Below, in pieces: positions 35,074-44,209 of a stretch of 64,000 nucleotides of DNA (position 1 is the stretch's first letter; each line of letters starts with the position of its first letter). The notes beneath the pieces are model-generated. The model saw only the letters and a list, made by a program, of their open reading frames with translations, had not been told where the DNA came from and searched no databases. Origin of the DNA: Pseudoduganella plicata (GTDB taxonomy: Bacteria > Pseudomonadota > Gammaproteobacteria > Burkholderiales > Burkholderiaceae_D). A program made the translations under genes and the position numbers. The stretch is taken from assembly GCF_004421005.1 (NCBI RefSeq), contig NZ_CP038026.1:1364001-1428000 (forward strand), read 5' to 3'.

Positions 35074-36011
35074 CGAGGCTTTATCTTCCATCTCTACTGC
35101 TGGCGGCCTACGCCGGTGTGCCGCTGGTCCTGGGCGGCGACGCCTACGTCATGAGCCTGATCGACGCGGCGCTCGTCATCGGCGGCATCGCGCTGGCGTG
35201 GGCGCTGCTGGGCAATCTGGGCGGCATGGTCAGCTTCGGCCATTCCGCCTTTGTCGGGGTGGGCGGCTATGTTTCCGCGCTGCTGACGGCGCGCGCCGGG
35301 CTGCCCGTGCCCGCCGGGCTGCTGCTGGGCGGCGTGGGCGCCGTGCTGGCGGCCGTCGTCATGCTGCCCGTGCTGCGCCTGCGCGGGCCGTATTTCGCGC
35401 TGGCGATCCTGGCCTACGCGCACATCTTTCGCATCCTCGCCACCGAATGGACGTCCGTGACGGGCGGTGCCGCCGGCGTTTCCGGTGTGCCGCCGCTGCC
35501 CGTCATCGCCGGTATCGACTTCGGCGGCAAGACGGGCGCCTACTTCGTCATCCTCACCATCGTCTGCGTGTTCGCGTGGATCTACGCGCGCGTCTCGGCC
35601 AGCCATTACGGCCTGGCACTGCGGGCCATGCACGACAGCGAGGATGCCACGCAGGTCCTGGGCGTCAACAGTACCTTGCTGAAGGCGGCGATGCTGCTGC
35701 TGTCGGCGTTCATGACGGGCGTCGTCGGGGCGTTCAATGCGCACTACATCGGCTTCCTGGAACCGGATTACGCATTCGCCGGACTGTGGGTAACGCTGCC
35801 CATCGTGGCCGCCATCTTCGGCGGCTACCGCACCATCGGCGGGCCGCTGCTGGGCGCCATCGTCGTCTACCTGCTGGACCAGCTGGTGTTCAAGAGCCTG
35901 ATCAGCAGCGGCCATCAGCTCATTCTCGGTGCGCTGCTGGTGGTCATGATCGTGTTCAGCCCGCGCGGGCTGCTGCCGCTGCTGACGCGCAGGAGGGAGC
36001 GCGATGCTTGA
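35070..36011 (+). CDS. livM: Branched-chain amino acid-type ABC permease (LivM-like)
   Basis: 313 residues starting at a GTG that overlaps the previous stop. About nine TM helices; LivM signature region GGMVSFGHSAFVGVGGYVSALL and the ATPase-docking loop near VSASHYGLALRAMHDSEDATQVLG. The following ATPase gene overlaps its end by 8 bp. Confidence 0.92.
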   Translation: MTRLYLPSLLLAAYAGVPLVLGGDAYVMSLIDAALVIGGIALAWALLGNLGGMVSFGHSAFVGVGGYVSALLTARAGLPVPAGLLLGGVGAVLAAVVMLPVLRLRGPYFALAILAYAHIFRILATEWTSVTGGAAGVSGVPPLPVIAGIDFGGKTGAYFVILTIVCVFAWIYARVSASHYGLALRAMHDSEDATQVLGVNSTLLKAAMLLLSAFMTGVVGAFNAHYIGFLEPDYAFAGLWVTLPIVAAIFGGYRTIGGPLLGAIVVYLLDQLVFKSLISSGHQLILGALLVVMIVFSPRGLLPLLTRRRERDA

Positions 36012-36721
36012 ACTGGACAACATCACGGTGCGCTTCGGCGGGCTGACGGCGGTGGACAACGTCAGCCTGCGTGCGGGCAGCGACGACGTGCTGGGGCTTG
36101 TCGGCCCGAACGGCGCCGGCAAGACGACGCTGTTCAACGCGATATCCGGCCTGGTGCGGCCGGCGGGCGGCGCCATCCGCTTCGGCGGCACGAACGTCGT
36201 GCGCGCGCCGATGTTCCGCCGCGCGCGGCTCGGCATCGGCCGCACGTTCCAGATCCCGCAGCCGCTGCACGGGCTGACGGTGCGCGAGAACCTGGTCGTG
36301 GCGCAGCGCTTCGGTGCGGCCGGCTGGACGGGCACGGTGGACGAGCGCCGCATTGCCGAGGTGCTGGAATTCACGGGACTGGCCGACAAGGCCGAGCGCG
36401 ACGCGGCAACAGGCCTCGCGCTGACCGAACTGAAAGCGCTGGAAGTGGCCAAGGCGCTGGCGACGAATCCGCGACTGCTGCTGCTCGACGAAGTGCTGGC
36501 CGGGCTGGAGACGGCCGCCAAGCGCCGCTTCATGGAGATGCTGAAGGACCTGCACGCGCGCTTCGGTGTCGGCATCGTCATCATCGAGCACGATATCGAA
36601 ACCATCGCCACCCTGTGCCGGCGTGTGGCGGTGCTCAATTTCGGGCGGCTGATCGCCGACGGCACGCCGGACGCCGTGTTCCGCGATCCGGAAGTCATGC
36701 GCAGCTATGTCGGCGGCGGCC

Positions 36722-36729
<8 letters not shown>
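36004..36729 (+). CDS. livG: ABC transporter ATP-binding protein (LivG-like)
   Basis: 241 residues. Walker A GPNGAGKTT, Walker B LLLLDEVLAG, H-loop IEHDIE. The signature is atypical: LTELKALEVAKALA where most LivG proteins have LSxGxQR; the Walker B continues DEV rather than DEP. Both deviations occur in LivG-type importers of organic acids, so the protein is still likely active. Overlaps livM and livF. Confidence 0.9.
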
Positions 36730-37423
<694 letters not shown>

Positions 37424-38218
37424 TCACCCGCGCTGGCTCTTCCAGTAGTCCAGCGGCGAGCGCCCCACCAGTGCGGTAAAGCACCGCGTCAGGTGCGCCT
37501 GGTCGAAAAAACCCAGCGCCTGGGCCAGCCCGGCCAGGTCGGGCGGCCCGGGCGCTGCCAGCCGTGCCGCCGCCTCCTGCAGCCGGAAACGCTGCACGAC
37601 CCACTTCGGCGGCACGCCCACATAAGTGCGGAACAGGCGCTGCAAGGCCCGCTCGTCGAGCCCGACGGCCGCCGCAAGCGCCGCGACGTCGACGGGACCG
37701 TCCTCCGCCTGCGCCGCCAGCACCGCACGTTCGGCCAGTTGCGCACGCGGGTCCGGCGCCAACGCGGCGAGGCGCGGTGCCAGCAATGCCTCGGCGGCGG
37801 CAATCATGCCGGCGTCGTCGCTCGCGCCCAGCACCGCCCTTTCCGCCTGCCCCGCGGGCATGCCCAGCACCTCGGGCGCCGTCAATGTCCGCCCCGTGAT
37901 CGTCGCGATATCGCCCGGCACCAGCGCGCGCGCGCCGCCAGGACGGAAGCGGACGCCCAGCACCCGGCCCTGCCCCACCAGCGTGCGGTCGAACGGTCCT
38001 GCCACGACGCCGTGCAGCGCCGTGCCGCCGGTCTCGAAAGCCAGGTGCACGTTCGGATACGGCAGCACGCGCTGTGTCCGGGCTGGTTGCCCGCGCAGGT
38101 CCCATTCGACAATCCAGTGGTATTCGATGCAATGCGCCAGCGCGGCAGTCGGCGCGTGCCGGCGCAGGTCCATACGGCGGGCCATGCCGGCCGGGTCGAC
38201 GACACCCTTCGGTGGCAT
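37424..38218 (-). CDS. AraC-family transcriptional regulator
   Basis: About 264 residues from ATG 38218 (a TTG at 38266 would add 16). An N-terminal sensing domain of the DUF6597 type (LRRHAPTAALAHCIEYHWIVEWDL, VLPYPNVHLAFETGG) is followed by a C-terminal pair of helix-turn-helix motifs (VDVAALAAAVGLDERALQRLFRTYVG, then LAGLAQALGFFDQAHLTRCFTALVG). Converges on the Liv operon and diverges from the DUF3224 gene, so its target could be the latter or itself. Ligand unknown. Confidence 0.87.
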   Translation of the reverse strand: MPPKGVVDPAGMARRMDLRRHAPTAALAHCIEYHWIVEWDLRGQPARTQRVLPYPNVHLAFETGGTALHGVVAGPFDRTLVGQGRVLGVRFRPGGARALVPGDIATITGRTLTAPEVLGMPAGQAERAVLGASDDAGMIAAAEALLAPRLAALAPDPRAQLAERAVLAAQAEDGPVDVAALAAAVGLDERALQRLFRTYVGVPPKWVVQRFRLQEAAARLAAPGPPDLAGLAQALGFFDQAHLTRCFTALVGRSPLDYWKSQRG

Positions 38219-38301
38219 CCTCTGCGTTGTGTCGGTTTTTTCCAATCGGCGATCCTGTGAAGTCAATAGACTGGGACTTTATCACCACAGGAGACCATCC
38301 G

Positions 38302-38763
38302 ATGAAAGCACCCGCCGCAGCCGCCATGACGGCCATCGCCGCATCCGCCCCCGCCATCGCAGGCACGGAGATCGCCGGCACCTTCGATATCGCGCTGAGG
38401 CTCGTGCCGGAGGTACGGGCCGCGGGCGACACGCGCGCCCGCATGACGTTCACCAAGACGTTCCAAGGTCCGCTCGCCGGCACCAGCGACGGCGAAATGC
38501 TAACGGCCGGCAAGCCGGAACAGGGCGCCGCCGGCTACGTCGCGGTGGAACGGTTCGACGGCACACTGGCCGGCCGCCGCGGCAGCTTCGTGCTGCAGCA
38601 CTCCGGTACGATGCTGCATGGCCGCGACAGCCTGCTGGTCCTCGTCAGTCCCGGTTCAGGGACGGGCGAACTGGCCGGCATTGCCGGCACGATGCGCATC
38701 GACACCAGGGGCGGCGGGCACCGCTACACGTTCGACTACGACCTGCCGCCGATGACCCGCTGA
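38302..38763 (+). CDS. DUF3224 domain-containing secreted protein
   Basis: 153 residues. A short signal-like N-terminus (MKAPAAAAMTAIAASAPAIAG) precedes a DUF3224 beta-barrel: TFTKTFQGPLAGTSDGEML, GYVAVERFDGTLAGRRGSFVLQHSG and GTGELAGIAGTMRI. The domain is allene-oxide-cyclase-like and binds unknown small ligands. GGAGACCATCCG precedes the ATG. Divergent from the AraC-type gene across about 80 bp. Confidence 0.87.
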   Translation: MKAPAAAAMTAIAASAPAIAGTEIAGTFDIALRLVPEVRAAGDTRARMTFTKTFQGPLAGTSDGEMLTAGKPEQGAAGYVAVERFDGTLAGRRGSFVLQHSGTMLHGRDSLLVLVSPGSGTGELAGIAGTMRIDTRGGGHRYTFDYDLPPMTR

Positions 38764-38777
38764 GGCTGGAGCTGGAG

Positions 38778-39353
38778 CTAGAGCGCGTAGCCGACGACAA
38801 CGTAGAAATGCGGCGCAACCCGATACACCTGGTCGGCGTCGGCCAGCCTGCCCTGGTGCGGCTTGATGCGTCGCGCCAGCGCGTCGCTTTCGTCAAACAC
38901 CAGCGTCGTGCTGGCGATGGGCTGCGTCTCCCAGCGCCACTCGCGGTAGCGGCGGCCCGTTTCCGCGTCGATGGGCGCGCGCGCGGCCTCGGCGCGGTAG
39001 GCCGCCGCCTTGAGCAGGAAGCGCGTCGTGTGGACCGTCTGGATCTGCGCCGCGCGCAGCGGCGTCAGATAGATGGCTGCCAGCAGCGCACCGGCAAGCA
39101 CGCTGCACGCCGCGGCCAGGTAGCGTCGTCCCCAGAAGTTCTTCAGCGCCAGCAGCACGATCAGCGCCAGCGCTATCCCCACCGGCACGGCCGTCGGCAC
39201 CCGGTCGGCGCGGTAGAACAGCAAGCCATCGACCAGCAGCGCCGCGACGACCAGCAGGAAGGGCAGCAAGAACGGCAGCATGCGCAGCGTGCCGGAGGGG
39301 CGGCTGGCGCGTCGGGTATCGGCACGGCGATCGGACGGCGGCGCAGCGGGCAT
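38778..39353 (-). CDS. Membrane protein of unknown function
   Basis: 191 residues. Basic N-terminal tail (RRADTRRASRPSG), three hydrophobic helices (about 25-46, 54-72, 78-97), then a soluble C-terminal domain of about 90 residues with a WRWETQPIASTTLVFDESDALARR stretch. I do not recognise the family. It converges on the DUF3224 gene with 14 bp between stops. The soluble half is probably periplasmic or cytoplasmic depending on helix count; not decided. Confidence 0.65.
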   Translation of the reverse strand: MPAAPPSDRRADTRRASRPSGTLRMLPFLLPFLLVVAALLVDGLLFYRADRVPTAVPVGIALALIVLLALKNFWGRRYLAAACSVLAGALLAAIYLTPLRAAQIQTVHTTRFLLKAAAYRAEAARAPIDAETGRRYREWRWETQPIASTTLVFDESDALARRIKPHQGRLADADQVYRVAPHFYVVVGYAL

Positions 39354-39453
39354 CGAAACCTCGTTGGTGGGGGAATGCGCTATTTTAGCCCGGCACCTGC
39401 GCGCGGGAGTAAAAGCATGGCCCCTGCACGTGACGCGTGCGGTATGACCAGTA

Positions 39454-39774
39454 TCAGCCGTGCACGAGATGGGTAATTTCGATCAGCTGCTGGCGATAGA
39501 CCGACGCGAGCTGCGTGACCGCTTCGTGCAACGCGGGATCGACAGGGCCGTAAGCCAGTTGGCCGTCGCTGGTGCCGACGCAGAATCCGCGCTCGGTCAG
39601 CTGCGTCACGATCAGGTGCGCCTGGCCGACGCTTTGCAGGTACAGCCGGCGCGCGATGGATTCCGCGGTCCAGATTTCGTCGGGCGCGCCATGCAGCAGC
39701 AACAGCGCTTCGAGGAAAGGAACTGATGGCAGCGTGAGGACAAAGCTGCGCAATTGGGGGGTCAACTCCTGCAT
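39454..39774 (-). CDS. Small winged-helix-like protein
   Basis: 106 residues from ATG 39774 (MQELTPQLRSF); an upstream ATG at 39813 adds 13 polar residues. The middle (DEIWTAESIARRLYLQSVGQAHLIVTQLTERGFCV) reads as a winged helix, followed by a short strand and a C-terminal helix (HEAVTQLASVYRQQLIEITHLV). Similar small proteins occur in Oxalobacteraceae beside regulatory genes; a function is not known. Located between a membrane protein gene and a divergent MarR gene. Confidence 0.65.
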   Translation of the reverse strand: MQELTPQLRSFVLTLPSVPFLEALLLLHGAPDEIWTAESIARRLYLQSVGQAHLIVTQLTERGFCVGTSDGQLAYGPVDPALHEAVTQLASVYRQQLIEITHLVHG

Positions 39775-39971
39775 TCTATCTTTGCTTCCGCTGCCGGCGG
39801 GCTGGGAGGCCAAGACCGGCCTCGGGTTGGGATCGGCGCATGCCGGAACAATTAATGCGCCGCCTGGTAAACCATCGTGCCACCCGCCGCGTTGATAGCG
39901 GATGGCTTACTGGGCGCAAATTATATTCTTAAAAATCTATTTGTGCCACACAACAAGGAATCCGCGCAGAA

Positions 39972-40484
39972 ATGACGAGTACGGCAAGTGAACAAGAAGG
40001 CGGCGCGCAGCCGGGCGTGGAAGCGGGTAGCCTGGCGGTGCTGCAAAAGCTGCGCGTGGTGATCCGCGCCGCGCAACGGCACTCGCTGTGGATCGAGAAG
40101 CAGTGCGGCGTCAACGGCGCCCAGTTGTGGATCATGCAGGAGCTGGCGGATGCTCCGGGCCTGCGCGTGGGCCAGGTCACGGCGCTGCTGGCGATCCAGC
40201 AGGCCACCACCAGCAATCTGCTCGAAGGCCTCGTGCGCAAGGGGCTCGTCGTCAAAACGCGCGACCCTGCCGACCAGCGTGTGGTAAAACTGTTCCTTTC
40301 CGCACAGGGGCTTGCGCTGCTTGAAGCGGCGCCGAAACCGGCTCGCGGCCTGCTGCCCGAGGCACTGGCCAAGCTGGAACCGACGCACCTGAACATACTG
40401 AACACGGGCCTGCAGGGCCTGTTGTCCAGCATCGAGGTGATCGACGAGGCCTTCGGCCTGCAGCCCCTGCCCTTTACCGTGTAG
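39972..40484 (+). CDS. MarR-family transcriptional regulator
   Basis: 170 residues. MarR winged helix: QLWIMQELADAPGLRVGQVTALLAIQQATTSNLLEGLVRKGLVVKTRDPADQRVV, with the DxR wing (DPADQR). N-terminal and C-terminal helices form the dimer domain. Stands 17 bp before the glutamine-amidotransferase-like gene, so they are probably co-transcribed. The upstream 150 bp is AT-rich (TATATTCTTAAAAATC) and should carry its promoter. Confidence 0.88.
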   Translation: MTSTASEQEGGAQPGVEAGSLAVLQKLRVVIRAAQRHSLWIEKQCGVNGAQLWIMQELADAPGLRVGQVTALLAIQQATTSNLLEGLVRKGLVVKTRDPADQRVVKLFLSAQGLALLEAAPKPARGLLPEALAKLEPTHLNILNTGLQGLLSSIEVIDEAFGLQPLPFTV

Positions 40485-40501
40485 TTTCAACTGGAGAGAG
40501 C

Positions 40502-41485
40502 ATGAACGACGGCGAGTCTGACCAGCGCCGCAAGCAAGACGGGGCAGCAACACCGACCGAGGCTGAGGCCCGGGACCGGGAATACAGCCGCCGCAAGGAC
40601 GATACACCGCGCTACATCGATCCCGGCGACTCGGTTTTTTCACTGTGGGGCCGCGTCATCAAGGCGCGCTACCAGCGCATCGCCGCCGCCGCTACACGGC
40701 GCGTCATGCAGCGTCCTCTGCGCATCGGCATCTCGGCGCGTATCTTCCATCCCGAACCGGGCTCCACCGGCCTGCGCAGCAAGAACCTGCAATACCTGGA
40801 AGAGTCGATCGCCCAATGGGTGATGTCGCGCGACGTGCTGGTCTTCATGATCCCCACTGTCAACACGAATGGCCTGCTGCACCCTTCCAATATCCGCCTG
40901 CGCGACTACGCCCGGCACCTGGACGGCCTCGTGCTGCAGGGCGGCGCGGACGTGTCGCCGCAAAGCTATGCGGAGACGCCCACGCGGCCGGAATGGAGCG
41001 GCGACCGCACGCGCGACATGTACGAGCTGGAGCTGCTGCATGAATTCGTCGAGGCAGGCAAGCCCGTGCTGGGCATCTGCCGCGGATGCCAGCTGATCAA
41101 CGTGGCTTTCGGCGGCACGCTGTACCAGGACATCGCCACCGACGTGCCCACGGCCCTGCCGCACGTGCACGACGACTACGATCGCCACCGTCACGAGATC
41201 GCCTTCCCGCCCGATTCGTCGCTGGCAAAGCTGTTCGGCCAGCGCCTTGGCGGCGTCGTCAACTCGATCCACCACCAGGCCGTGAGGACGCTGGGGCGCG
41301 ACATGCAGGTCGAAGCGCTGTCCGTGCCGGACGGCGTGGTCGAAGCGATCCGCTACCGCAAGGCGCCGTTTGTCATGGGATTGCAATGGCACCCCGAGTT
41401 CCACCGCGCCGGCGGCGAGGAGCTGCTCGATTGCACGGGGATCCTGGACAACTTCCTGCGCGTGGCGCGCGAGACGCGCTTCTGA
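40502..41485 (+). CDS. Gamma-glutamyl-gamma-aminobutyrate hydrolase-like protein (class I GATase fold)
   Basis: 327 residues, longer than PuuD (about 250) because of a charged N-terminal extension of roughly 75 residues (SDQRRKQDGAATPTEAEARDREYSRRKD). The class I amidotransferase triad is complete: Cys in GICRGCQLINVAFGG, and His and Glu in QWHPEF. The family hydrolyses gamma-glutamyl amides such as gamma-glutamyl-GABA. Follows the MarR gene and converges on a YbdK-type ligase gene, another gamma-glutamyl enzyme. The role of the extension is unknown. Confidence 0.88.
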   Translation: MNDGESDQRRKQDGAATPTEAEARDREYSRRKDDTPRYIDPGDSVFSLWGRVIKARYQRIAAAATRRVMQRPLRIGISARIFHPEPGSTGLRSKNLQYLEESIAQWVMSRDVLVFMIPTVNTNGLLHPSNIRLRDYARHLDGLVLQGGADVSPQSYAETPTRPEWSGDRTRDMYELELLHEFVEAGKPVLGICRGCQLINVAFGGTLYQDIATDVPTALPHVHDDYDRHRHEIAFPPDSSLAKLFGQRLGGVVNSIHHQAVRTLGRDMQVEALSVPDGVVEAIRYRKAPFVMGLQWHPEFHRAGGEELLDCTGILDNFLRVARETRF

Positions 41486-41499
41486 CGTAATAAAAAAAA

Positions 41500-41555
41500 C
41501 CGGTGCCTGTCACCGGTTTTCGCACAGCGTCTGGAAAACCGGTGACAGGCACCGG
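41500..41555. repeat. Inverted pair of CCGGTGCC-type repeats, hairpin between convergent genes
   Basis: CCGGTGCCTGTCACCGGTTT(TC) at 41500-41521 and its exact 22-bp complement at 41534-41555, separated by 12 nt. The whole can fold into a 22-bp stem and separates two convergent genes, so it may end transcription from both sides. A related cluster is at 44051-44162. Confidence 0.85.
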
Positions 41556-41569
41556 GTTTCCTGCATCTC

Positions 41570-42691
41570 TTACATCCGCCCGCGGAAGCGCCGCACCGCG
41601 GCATCCACCATGCCTTCCACGCTGCCGCTGGTCGCGAACTGGTCGCGCAGGTACTGGGCGTCGCTGCCCATGTGCGTGACCTGCATCAGGTGGTTCAGTG
41701 CCGCCGTGCCGCCAAGGCGCTCCGCGTACGGGTCCATCTTGCGCAAGGTCGTCAGGATGTCCTCGCGCAGCGACAGGCTTTCGTAGGTTTTCGGGTGCAC
41801 CACCGTGCCATCGAGGCCGAAGCGGCAGGCCTGGAAGCGATTGTAGTTGTAGACCAGGTAGTCGTCCTCCGCCGGCGGTTGCTCCTTGCGCTCCAGCAGA
41901 TACGCGCACAGCGCCTGCAGGTAGCACGCCAGCGCGGCAGCACGCTCCACCGTCAGCGGCGTGTCGCACACGCGCAGTTCGATAGTGCCGTATTCCGGCT
42001 TTGGCCGGATGTCCCAGTAGAAGTCCTTCATGCTCTTGATGACGCCCGTGTGCTCCATCTTGGCGAAGTAGCTGTGCGCGAACTCGTCCCACGACAGCAG
42101 GAACGGCGCGCGTCCGCTCATCGGAAACGCGAACACGGAATTCAGGCGCGCCGAGTTGAACAGCGTGTCCCCGCCCTGCACGAACGGCGACGACGCGGAC
42201 AGCGCAATGAAGTGCGGCAGGTAGCGCGACAGCGAATGCAGCAGGAACAGCGCGTCGTCGCCGTTGGCGCAGCCGATGTGCACGTGCTGGCCGAAGACGG
42301 TGAACTGCTTGGCCAGGTAGCCGTACAGCTGCGAGACCTGCTGGAAGCGCGGCTTCTCGAAGATGCGGCGGTCGACCCATTTCTGGAACGGGTGCGTGCC
42401 GCCGCCGGCGATGCCGATATTGAGCTGTTCGCCCGCCGTGACGAGCGTGTCGCGCACCTCGTGCAGCTGCGCCAGCAGTTCGCTGTGCTTCGTGTGCACG
42501 TCGCTGTTAATCTCGATCATCGATTCGGTGATCTCCGGCGTCACGTTGCCGGGGAAAGGCTTGCGCGCCAGCAGGTGCAGCAGGTCGGGGCTCGACGCCG
42601 TCAGGTCGTAGTCGGAAAAGCTGACCAGCTGCAGTTCCAGTTCGACGCCCATCGTCAGGGGCGTTCCGCCGTTGAAGGTTTCTAAAGGCAT
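41570..42691 (-). CDS. ybdK: YbdK-type carboxylate-amine ligase (GCS2 family)
   Basis: 373 residues. GCS2 family: [11 protein letters not shown] at the N-terminus, [28 protein letters not shown], and [18 protein letters not shown]. YbdK of E. coli has weak glutamate-cysteine ligase activity; the physiological substrate of these enzymes is uncertain. It is second in a unit with a CPA2 antiporter gene (3-bp gap), and antiporter plus gamma-glutamyl ligase could mean a link to glutathione-gated transport, which is inference only. Confidence 0.92.
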   Translation of the reverse strand: MPLETFNGGTPLTMGVELELQLVSFSDYDLTASSPDLLHLLARKPFPGNVTPEITESMIEINSDVHTKHSELLAQLHEVRDTLVTAGEQLNIGIAGGGTHPFQKWVDRRIFEKPRFQQVSQLYGYLAKQFTVFGQHVHIGCANGDDALFLLHSLSRYLPHFIALSASSPFVQGGDTLFNSARLNSVFAFPMSGRAPFLLSWDEFAHSYFAKMEHTGVIKSMKDFYWDIRPKPEYGTIELRVCDTPLTVERAAALACYLQALCAYLLERKEQPPAEDDYLVYNYNRFQACRFGLDGTVVHPKTYESLSLREDILTTLRKMDPYAERLGGTAALNHLMQVTHMGSDAQYLRDQFATSGSVEGMVDAAVRRFRGRM

Positions 42692-42694
42692 GGC

Positions 42695-43873
42695 TTACTC
42701 CTGGGCCGTTTCGCGCGCCATGATGAGGGCGCGCTGGGTGAAGATCGGGCCGATCACTTCCATGAACAGCGTCATGGCGGCAACCGCCGCCAGTTCGTCG
42801 ACCAGCACGATGCCGGCGTTCTTCGTCTGCTCCAGCAGCAGCACGACAAACACGGACATCGGCGACAGCGCGATACCCGTCAGCACGCCTTTGCGCCACG
42901 GGATGCCGCCCACGTGGGCAAACGCGGCGACGCTGGCCGTCTTGACGACGAAGCGCGCCAGCAGCAGCACGAGCGCCAGGCCGCCGCCGAACAGCACGTT
43001 GTTCCAGCTGAGAGTCGAGACGGCAAACACGAACAGCAGCACCGTCATCAGTTCGCCGATGGCGCCGAAGTTGCGCACCGTGCGCGTAAAGGCCACGCGG
43101 CGGTGGCGCGCCGTCAGGCCGAAGGCCAGGGTGGCCAGCACGGGCGACAGGTCGGCCGCGTGCGTGATGGCGACGAGGATGATGACGACGAGGGCGAACG
43201 CCACGGTGCCGTCGCGCGCCAGCGTGCCGAGGTGACGCAGCACAGCCGGCACGATCATGCCGAAGATGGCGCCCAGCAGCGCCGAGGCCACCAGCTCGAT
43301 CAGGCTGTGCGAGATCGCCTGCGTCAGGCTGCCCGACGTCTGGAACACCCAGAAGCCGACGATGACCTTGAACACCAGCACGGCCAGCACGCAGTTGATC
43401 GCCACCAGGTGCTGCACCCGCTCCGTCACCTGGCCGGAACTGCGCGATTCGTTGATGACACGCAGGACGCCAGCCGGCGACGTGGACATCGCCAGCGATG
43501 CCAGCAGCAGCGACGTCATCGACGGCAGTCCCCACAGGTGGGCGATCAGGTAGACGACGGCGAACGTGGCGAACGTTTCGACGAGGGCGCTGACGGGCAC
43601 CCACGGATTGATGCGCAACCAGTGCAGGTTGATCCGGTAGCCGAGTTCGAACAGGATCAGGCCGAACGCGACGTTGGCGAGCAGGCTGACGGGGCTGGCC
43701 CCATCCGTGGCGAACAGGTCGGGAAATGCCTGGGCACACAGGAAGCCGACGGCGCCATAGACACTGATGCGCGGCAGCCTGGTCCAGCGGTGGATGAATT
43801 CACCGGCCAGCCAGGCCAGCAGTACAGCGAGCGGCCACGCTAATTCGGCCGAGATTACCAGGAAATCTGGCAT
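42695..43873 (-). CDS. Cation:proton antiporter, CPA2 family
   Basis: 392 residues, about 12 TM helices of the Na+/H+ exchanger domain. Recognisable parts: LFELGYRINLHWLRINP, the helix ASLAMSTSPAGVLRVINESR, and VLATLAFGLTARHRRV. No C-terminal TrkA-N domain is present, so it is the short type. AGGAGGAGTCCTCA precedes its ATG, a very strong ribosome site. A palindrome lies in the leader. The YbdK ligase gene follows 3 bp downstream. Confidence 0.9.
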   Translation of the reverse strand: MPDFLVISAELAWPLAVLLAWLAGEFIHRWTRLPRISVYGAVGFLCAQAFPDLFATDGASPVSLLANVAFGLILFELGYRINLHWLRINPWVPVSALVETFATFAVVYLIAHLWGLPSMTSLLLASLAMSTSPAGVLRVINESRSSGQVTERVQHLVAINCVLAVLVFKVIVGFWVFQTSGSLTQAISHSLIELVASALLGAIFGMIVPAVLRHLGTLARDGTVAFALVVIILVAITHAADLSPVLATLAFGLTARHRRVAFTRTVRNFGAIGELMTVLLFVFAVSTLSWNNVLFGGGLALVLLLARFVVKTASVAAFAHVGGIPWRKGVLTGIALSPMSVFVVLLLEQTKNAGIVLVDELAAVAAMTLFMEVIGPIFTQRALIMARETAQE

Positions 43874-43927
43874 TGAGGACTCCTCCTATTGTTGAGTTTG
43901 CGCCGGGCAGGAACGGCATGCGGATAT

Positions 43928-43939
43928 ATTTGCGCAAAT
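43928..43939. promoter_or_regulatory. Palindrome in the leader of the CPA2 antiporter-ybdK unit
   Basis: Perfect 12-bp palindrome ATTTGCGCAAAT. On the coding strand a TACAAT (-10-like, 43958-43953) lies about 14 bp before it, placing the palindrome just after the expected transcription start, a common repressor position. Regulator unknown. Confidence 0.35.
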
Positions 43940-44050
43940 GCAATACCGGGCGATTGTAACATCCCCTATCTGCCCCATAAAACTCATCCATAACGACTTA
44001 TGGTAACTTTATAGCAAGAAACGAAATGCCGTCGCACGAACGCCCCCAAA

Positions 44051-44162
44051 AAAACCGGTGACAGGCTCCGATTTATTTCGGCATTTCCGCGGCGGTCGCG
44101 GATTGTCGCGAAAACCGGAGCCTGGCACCGGTTCCACGAAAACCGGAGCCTGGCACCGGTTT
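44051..44162. repeat. CCGGTGCC/CCGGAGCC-type repeat cluster (three units)
   Basis: One unit at 44051-44074 (AAAACCGGTGACAGGCTCCG) in one orientation and two units in the other at 44110-44133 and 44138-44162 (core AACCGGAGCCTGGCACCGG), 28 bp apart. They share their core with the hairpin at 41500-41555. Placed upstream of fghA. The rest of the 336-bp gap has AT-rich sequence near 43980-44030 and no gene. Confidence 0.8.
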
Positions 44163-44209
44163 ACGCCGCGCGGGTACAATGGCGCAGCCCCGTTATCGAA
44201 AGGACCATC

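Noticed and set aside
44051..44162. CRISPR array
   Set aside because: Repeats are palindromic, mixed in orientation, only three, and spacers are 4-36 bp; no cas genes.
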